From Rhodanobacter sp. OK091 (GTDB lineage Bacteria; Pseudomonadota; Gammaproteobacteria; Xanthomonadales; Rhodanobacteraceae): a DNA stretch of 64,000 nucleotides. The stretch covers positions 62,001-126,000 of the forward strand of contig NZ_FRCH01000001.1 of assembly GCF_900142825.1 (NCBI RefSeq). Reading direction: 5' to 3'. Of the stretch, positions 59,201 to 64,000 are shown in pieces. Position 1 is the first letter of the stretch; every line of letters begins with the position of its first letter. The position numbers and the translations under genes were made by a program. The notes below the pieces were generated by a model. The model had not been told where the DNA came from and searched no databases. It saw only the letters and a list, made by a program, of their open reading frames with translations.

Positions 59201-59665
59201 ATGCCGGACCTTCCCTTGCGCTGCTCCATGGTTTCGGTGGTGGTCGTCAGGGGCGCCGGCGAGAACGCCCGTACTCTGCTCGCGCATCGGGCCGTAGCGC
59301 ACCTGCAAGGGCTGTGGACTTACGTGGCCGGACACATCGAGCCAGGCGAAAAAGCCTGGCAGACCGCCCTGCGCGAACTGCACGAGGAAACCGGCCTGCA
59401 GGCCACTGCCCTGTATTCGGTCGACCGTTGCGAAATTTTCTACGACGTGCGCGACGAGTGCATCGCCATCGTGCCGGCCTTTGTCGCCTTCGTGGATACC
59501 GCCGCCGAGGTCCGCCTGAACCACGAACACGACGACCACGCATGGATGACGTTCGCCGAAGCGATCGCGCGGCTTCCCTTCAGTGGGCAACGCGACATAT
59601 ACGCCGACGTCCATCGCGAGTTCGTACTGCGGCCACCGCCGGATGCACTGCGCATGCCCTGCTGA
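59201..59665 (+). CDS. Nudix hydrolase
   Basis: A 154-residue protein with a perfect Nudix box, Gx5Ex7REUxEExGU, in GHIEPGEKAWQTALRELHEETGL. It hydrolyses a nucleoside-diphosphate-linked compound; the substrate is unknown. The ATG at 59201 is preceded by GGGAAAAGAG; the frame is open to 59027 but those residues are unlike the family. Confidence 0.88.
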   Translation: MPDLPLRCSMVSVVVVRGAGENARTLLAHRAVAHLQGLWTYVAGHIEPGEKAWQTALRELHEETGLQATALYSVDRCEIFYDVRDECIAIVPAFVAFVDTAAEVRLNHEHDDHAWMTFAEAIARLPFSGQRDIYADVHREFVLRPPPDALRMPC

Positions 59666-59835
59666 CACCCGGCAGGCTTGTTTGGCAAGTGGCTCTGACC
59701 CAGATGTTCGCGCAGACATTTCAGACCTGGATATTTACGAGCGCTGCACACGTCTGGTGAAAACATCGCTCTGTTAAGGTCCGAACTGGTTGTCCCAGCG
59801 CGGCGCGTTTCACGGTCGACAAAGAGGAACGAATC

Positions 59836-60429
59836 ATGACGAAGCAAACACGCACACCGTCGCTTGCGCTTGGCGCCGGCCTTGCCGCTGGACTTCTGAT
59901 CTCGGTAATCCCTGGCACAGCCGCCGCGCAAAATAGCTGGCCAGGCAGCAAGGTTGGCGAGCCGACGCCCACGGTAGCGGGCATGCCGCCGGAACTGGCC
60001 AAGAACCTGGCCAACTTCGACGACCTCGACTTCCACGTTTACACCGGGCAGCAATGGGAAAACCTTCATAAGAGCCACGGTCAAAACATCGTTGTGCACT
60101 ACCCGGATGGCCACACCACCAGGGGCATCCCGGATCACATCAAAGAACTGAAGTTCATGTGGACCTTCGCGCCGGACAATCGCATTACCGAGCACCCCGT
60201 GCGGTTCGGCACGGCGGACGCCCAGTGGACAGCCGTCATGGGATTCCTCGACGGTACCTTTACCAAGCCCATGGTCATGGCGAACGGCACCGTGATTCAG
60301 CCCACCGGCAAGGCGTACCACCTCCCGATGGCGACCCTGGGGCATTGGAACAAGCAAGGTGTCATGGCCGAGGAATATCTGTTCTGGGATAACGCCACAC
60401 TCATGAAGCAAATCGGGGTTGGCAAGTAA
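59836..60429 (+). CDS. Exported SnoaL-like (ester cyclase type) protein
   Basis: A 197-residue protein with signal peptide (LALGAGLAAGLLISVIPGTAAA, cleavage near AAQ) and a SnoaL/NTF2-like domain: NLANFDDLDFHVYTGQQWENLHKSHGQNIVVHYPDGHTTRG, ADAQWTAVMGFLDGTF and AEEYLFWDNATLMKQIG. Related proteins include polyketide cyclases and unassigned binding proteins. GAGGAA precedes the start. It is convergent with the tetR gene. Confidence 0.78.
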   Translation: MTKQTRTPSLALGAGLAAGLLISVIPGTAAAQNSWPGSKVGEPTPTVAGMPPELAKNLANFDDLDFHVYTGQQWENLHKSHGQNIVVHYPDGHTTRGIPDHIKELKFMWTFAPDNRITEHPVRFGTADAQWTAVMGFLDGTFTKPMVMANGTVIQPTGKAYHLPMATLGHWNKQGVMAEEYLFWDNATLMKQIGVGK

Positions 60430-60479
60430 ACCCGGGCCATCTCACTCCGACCCAGATATTCGGTCAGTTCCCGTTCTTC

Positions 60480-61091
60480 TCAGCCCGCCCTTCGCACCGC
60501 GTCCTCGGCGGCCGCCTCGATCAGCTTGCGCACGGCGGCCTTGCGGCGCTTGCCGACCGTCAGCTGGGTGAATACTGCGAGACTGGTGAGCACGAAGAGC
60601 ATGTCGACCAGGTCGGCCGAGGCGCGGATACGCACCGCCCCCCGCTCGACCAGCCGCCTCACCACGACCGACATCGTCTCGCGCCGCCGTTCGTTGCGGG
60701 CGCCAAGGCTCTCTGCAAAATCGGCGTCGCCCGAGGCAGCCCCATGCAGGCTGGCCATCGACCCCAGGTCGAGACCCCAGAAGTCGCAGAAGATCCCAAT
60801 CAGCCGGCGCAGGCTCGCCATGGGATCGGGATCGGCCAATGCCGCGCCGATGCGATGCAACCCGCCACGCGTTGCCAGCTCGTCAAACACTGCCTCAAGC
60901 AGGGCACGGCGCGAGCCGAGCTGGTTGTAGACGGTCAGCCGGCTCACTCCGGCTGCATTGGCCACCGACTCCAGTGAAAACCCCGCCACGCCAGCCTCAC
61001 GCAGCAGCGCGGCGGCTGCCGTCACGATGCGCGCACGAGTCTGCTCCGCCGCCTCTGCTCGCGCAGCGCCGCGATAGGTCCGCGCGGTCAT
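60480..61091 (-). CDS. TetR-family regulator
   Basis: A 203-residue repressor: RARIVTAAAALLREAGVAGFSLESVANAAGVSRLTVYNQLGSRRALLEAVF is the DNA-binding part. The ATG at 61091 has GAGG seven bases upstream, preferred to the GTG three codons earlier. It is divergent from a four-helix membrane protein gene with a shared operator at 61114-61128. Confidence 0.92.
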   Translation of the reverse strand: MTARTYRGAARAEAAEQTRARIVTAAAALLREAGVAGFSLESVANAAGVSRLTVYNQLGSRRALLEAVFDELATRGGLHRIGAALADPDPMASLRRLIGIFCDFWGLDLGSMASLHGAASGDADFAESLGARNERRRETMSVVVRRLVERGAVRIRASADLVDMLFVLTSLAVFTQLTVGKRRKAAVRKLIEAAAEDAVRRAG

Positions 61092-61104
61092 CTTGTGCAC
61101 CTCG

Positions 61105-61137
61105 ATAATTCACTATACATTTCGTATACCCAATATC
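61105..61137. promoter_or_regulatory. Divergent promoters sharing one TetR-type operator
   Basis: The palindrome TATAC-N5-GTATA (61114-61128) lies in the spacer of two opposed promoters. Minus: TTGGGT (61133-61128), 17 bases, AATTAT (61110-61105). Plus: TTCACT (61109-61114), 17 bases, AATATC (61132-61137). Confidence 0.7.
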
Positions 61138-61152
61138 CGATGTGAGGCCGTC

Positions 61153-61557
61153 ATGCAAACCCTGCTGGTTGTTCTCATTGTGCTGCACGTATTGACCGGC
61201 GTGTTCTGGGCCGGCTCGACCTTCGTCCTGGCGCGCACCGGGGGCGCCAGCGCGGAACACCTGGCCTTTCCGCAGTTCGGCGCCGCCATCGCCACCATGC
61301 TGATGGGTATCGCCGTCTGGGCGCTCGCGCTGCGCACCGTCCCGCCGATCCCGTCGCTCCACGTGCTCGGTGCCGGCGTGATCTGCGCCGTGCTCGCCGC
61401 GGTGGTACAGGCGCTGGCCCTGCCGGCAGTGCGGCAGCTGCGGACGCGCAGCCCGGATGAGATCGCGCCACGCCGCCGCATCGCCATCCATCAGCGTATC
61501 GCTGGCGTACTGCTGATGATCACCGTAGTGAGCATGGCGTTGTGGGGACATATTTGA
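61153..61557 (+). CDS. Four-helix integral membrane protein, unknown
   Basis: A 134-residue protein with four hydrophobic helices: TLLVVLIVLHVLTGVFWAGS, FGAAIATMLMGIAVWALAL, VLGAGVICAVLAAVVQALAL and AGVLLMITVVSMALWGHI. The layout resembles CopD- or DUF2269-like membrane proteins, but I cannot assign a family. GAGG lies eight bases before the ATG. It is the probable target of the divergent TetR regulator. Confidence 0.8.
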   Translation: MQTLLVVLIVLHVLTGVFWAGSTFVLARTGGASAEHLAFPQFGAAIATMLMGIAVWALALRTVPPIPSLHVLGAGVICAVLAAVVQALALPAVRQLRTRSPDEIAPRRRIAIHQRIAGVLLMITVVSMALWGHI

Positions 61558-61613
61558 AGAGATGTTTATAGCGAACAAATGAACCTGAGCCACCCCCTTT
61601 CCCCGACCTATCC

Positions 61614-62285
61614 CTAGTTGTCGTGTGCCGCATGCATGCGACGGATGCGCACCGTGCTTCCGCCTTCGTAGATCACGACGTAGGTGGAGCCTTCATGCGT
61701 CTGCTGCGTCACGTGCACGGGGTCGGCCTCGATGGCTTTCTGCAGAGCGTCCTGGTGAAACGCCGCCAGATCGCCTTCCGGAATCAGTATCAGGGGTGGG
61801 CTGATCTGCTGGAAGCTGCTGAAGTGGCTGCTGCACCCGGCTGTTGTGTTGAACAAGCCCTGGCCGCAGCCCACGGCGGATACTTCCGGCAGGCGCTTGA
61901 GCCAGATGAAATACTTGTTCTCGTGGGTGATCCAGACGCGATTGTGTCGAGCATCGTTGCCGCCGATATCGTCCGACTTCCAGAAGCGGACCAGCGAAGC
62001 CTGGTGGCAGTCGGCTGATGCGCATTCCTGCAGCACCAGATATTCGTTGTCCTGCAGACGTATGGGCTCGATGCTGAGGATGTCGTCCTTCACCAGCGCC
62101 TGTGCCGGGAACACCACCGCAGGCATGCGCGGATCGACCTTGAAGTCGCCGGAGATCAGATAGCCGCCGTGTTGCGACGAGTACGCCGGCGCGGTGACCT
62201 TGACCGCAGGCAAAGTGGTTTGCGCCCGGGCGACGAGACTCGCCAGGGCCAGGCTACCTAGCCATAGGGTGCATGCGGATTTCAT
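61614..62285 (-). CDS. Exported protein, unknown family
   Basis: A 223-residue protein with signal peptide (TLWLGSLALASLVARA, cleavage near RAQ). The mature part has five Cys (in QECASADCHQ, AVGCGQG, AGCSSH), suggesting periplasmic disulfides, and a KSDDIGGNDARHNRVWITHENKYFIW central segment. I do not recognise the family. It stands alone; the upstream 270-base gap (62286-62555) shows no other gene. Confidence 0.7.
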   Translation of the reverse strand: MKSACTLWLGSLALASLVARAQTTLPAVKVTAPAYSSQHGGYLISGDFKVDPRMPAVVFPAQALVKDDILSIEPIRLQDNEYLVLQECASADCHQASLVRFWKSDDIGGNDARHNRVWITHENKYFIWLKRLPEVSAVGCGQGLFNTTAGCSSHFSSFQQISPPLILIPEGDLAAFHQDALQKAIEADPVHVTQQTHEGSTYVVIYEGGSTVRIRRMHAAHDN

Positions 62286-62555
62286 CGGGCCTCCTAGCCA
62301 TGGACGAAACAGCCGCCGCTATGGCACATGGCGGCGAATGACGTTGCCATCGTAGCAAACACCTATTGCCACAGAATGGCTACCCATGAACCCGGTCCGA
62401 TGAGCGGAACGCGTGTTCGCCCAGAACAGCCCTTCGACATTGCCGCCCGCAACTTAATTCACCCACTCCTTTCAGGCGTGTCGATCTGCGCACCCGTCGT
62501 TCGTCGAAGAGAATGAAGGGCACATCCCCGCTGCCCTGAACTCAGGAGAATCCAC

Positions 62556-63035
62556 ATGGCCAGCAAGAACACGATTTGCCTTTGGTATGACGGCACCGCG
62601 CTGGACGCCGCTACTTTTTACGCCAAGACGTTCCCGGATAGCGCCGTGGGCGCCGTCCATCGTGCACCGGGTGACTATCCCGCGGGCAAGCAGGGCAACG
62701 TGCTGACGGTGGAGTTCACGGTCATGGGCATCCCGTGCCTGGGCCTGAACGGTGGCCCCGGGGTTCCGCACACCGATGCGTTCTCGTTCCAGGTGGCGAC
62801 CGACGACCAGGCCGAAACCGACCGCCTGTGGAACGCGATCATCGGCAACGGTGGCCAGGCAAGCGTCTGCGGCTGGTGCAAGGACCGCTGGGGCCTGTCG
62901 TGGCAGATCACCCCGCGCGCCCTGGTCGCAGCGGTCACCGATTCGGATCCTGTCGCGGCCAAGCGCGCATTCGACGCCATGATGAAGATGACGAAGATCG
63001 ACATCGCCGCGATCGAGGCCGCCCGCCACGGCTGA
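62556..63035 (+). CDS. VOC-family protein, 3-demethylubiquinone-methyltransferase-like fold
   Basis: A 159-residue PhnB-like VOC protein: ICLWYDGTALDAATFYAKTFPDS, GIPCLGLNGGPGVPHTDAFSFQV and WCKDRWGLSWQITPRALVAAV. The name of the family is historical; members are not proven methyltransferases. AGGAGA precedes the ATG. Confidence 0.9.
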   Translation: MASKNTICLWYDGTALDAATFYAKTFPDSAVGAVHRAPGDYPAGKQGNVLTVEFTVMGIPCLGLNGGPGVPHTDAFSFQVATDDQAETDRLWNAIIGNGGQASVCGWCKDRWGLSWQITPRALVAAVTDSDPVAAKRAFDAMMKMTKIDIAAIEAARHG

Positions 63036-63205
63036 GGAAGCCGAAGGACATACCGGCGATGGCTTGGCCACGCCGGGCAGCGCTTCGACTCCGCACGCGG
63101 CGCGGGCTACGCTCAGCGCGAACGGTTCGTGAGTCGGGTTATCCAAGTCAGTGCCATCCACTCCCTTTTTTTTCATGACGCCATGCCATCCCCTGGAGCC
63201 TTCCC

Positions 63206-63859
63206 ATGACCCCCACCATCACTGCTTTTGAACGGTCGCCCGATCGCGGCAAAGGACTCGCGCGCGACATGCGCGTTCGCTGGGCGCTTGAAGAAGCGGG
63301 CCAGCCTTACGAGGTTCGTCTTGTTTCATTCAGTGCGATGAAAGAACCCGCGCATCGGGCGCTTCATCCTTTCGGGCAGATACCCACCTATGAGGAAGGC
63401 GATCTCGCCCTGTTCGAGTCGGGGTCCATCGTGTTCCATATCGCGGAGCGCCATGCAGGCCTGCTGCCGGACGATGCGAATGCCCGGGCGCGTGCGATCA
63501 CATGGATGTTTGCCTCGGTCAACACGATAGAGCCACCTATCCTCGATCTCCAAACCGCCAAGTTTCAGGAGGGCGACAAGCCCTGGGCCGAGCAGCGCCT
63601 GCCTCTTGTCCTGGATCGCATCCGTCACCGGCTGGGCGACCTTTCCGTTCGTCTCGGCGATGCCGAATGGCTCGATGGTGCGTTCAGCGCGGGCGACCTC
63701 ATGATGATAGGCGTGCTGCTCAGATTGAGAGCATCGGGCCTGCTGGACGAATACCCGAACCTCGCCGCCTATGTCGCCCGCGGCGAAGCTCGGCCCGCGT
63801 ACAAGCGCGCCTTCGCCGCGCAATTGGCGGTGTTCACTAGCCAGGCTCAGGTCGGCTGA
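63206..63859 (+). CDS. Glutathione S-transferase
   Basis: A 217-residue GST with N-terminal thioredoxin-like domain (MRVRWALEEAGQPYEVRLVSF, HPFGQIPTYEEGDLALFESGSIV) and C-terminal helical domain (WLDGAFSAGDLMMIGVLLRLR). GGAG lies nine bases before the ATG. It differs from the YfcG-like GST at 32176 and probably detoxifies electrophiles. Confidence 0.9.
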   Translation: MTPTITAFERSPDRGKGLARDMRVRWALEEAGQPYEVRLVSFSAMKEPAHRALHPFGQIPTYEEGDLALFESGSIVFHIAERHAGLLPDDANARARAITWMFASVNTIEPPILDLQTAKFQEGDKPWAEQRLPLVLDRIRHRLGDLSVRLGDAEWLDGAFSAGDLMMIGVLLRLRASGLLDEYPNLAAYVARGEARPAYKRAFAAQLAVFTSQAQVG

Positions 63860-64000
63860 TAGAGACACAAGGCACATCCAAACCATGATCCCGGCGTCCA
63901 GCGACACCATCGCAGACGCCGGGAAGTGAGACGGGAATCTCATTTTCACAACGTGGTCCGCATTACGGTCCGCAGCACGACATCACGCTTTAGGGGAAGC
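63860..64000. other. Window end, no gene seen
   Basis: An inverted repeat TCCCGGCGTC/GACGCCGGGA (63889-63898 and 63915-63924) follows the GST gene with a 16-base loop and no T-run. It may be a weak terminator. Confidence 0.35.

Overview
The window looks like chromosomal DNA of a high-GC gammaproteobacterium. The order lon-clpX-clpP-tig, the chain pyrG-kdsA-eno-ftsB-ispD-ispF-truD and the block surE-pcm-yqaA-nlpD point to Xanthomonadales. Protein style and the REP type suggest Rhodanobacteraceae (Rhodanobacter/Dyella-like), which is inference without a database search. No prophage, IS element, CRISPR array or plasmid function was seen.

Positions 1-21.7 kb are a core housekeeping block, mostly on the minus strand. 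It holds protein quality control (lon, clpX, clpP, tig, ftsH), six tRNA genes in at least two transcription units with readable promoters and terminators, rRNA methylation and ribosome assembly (rlmE, yhbY), cell wall and division (nlpD-like, ftsB), protein repair (pcm), nucleotide metabolism (surE, pyrG), isoprenoid synthesis (ispD, ispF), Kdo synthesis (kdsA), enolase, truD and a large Xaa-Pro aminopeptidase. Many neighbours overlap by ATGA. A REP doublet (REPIN) lies between smr and truD and supplies the truD stop codon.

Positions 21.7-64 kb are an accessory region of short transcription units. It has two diguanylate-cyclase-type proteins, a heme-oxygenase-like diiron enzyme, hydrolases (alpha/beta hydrolase, penicillin-acylase family, class A beta-lactamase, S41, M23 and HExxH peptidases) and many redox or electrophile-detoxification proteins (two GSTs, GFA, DyP peroxidase, ADH/ALDH/DUF779, two ABM monooxygenases, pirin, cytochrome b561, VOC proteins). 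Nearly every unit is beside its own one-component regulator.

The most informative features are regulatory sites readable next to those regulators. They are a tandem operator filling a TetR promoter; one dyad in identical promoter positions before a marR gene and the S41 protease gene; an 18-bp SoxR box inside a 19-bp-spacer promoter facing an ABM monooxygenase; and palindromes over a promoter that predicts a leaderless MFS/marR mRNA. Decay is also visible: the ALDH gene has an apparent N-terminal frameshift, and the small DUF1428 family occurs once intact and twice as broken remnants.
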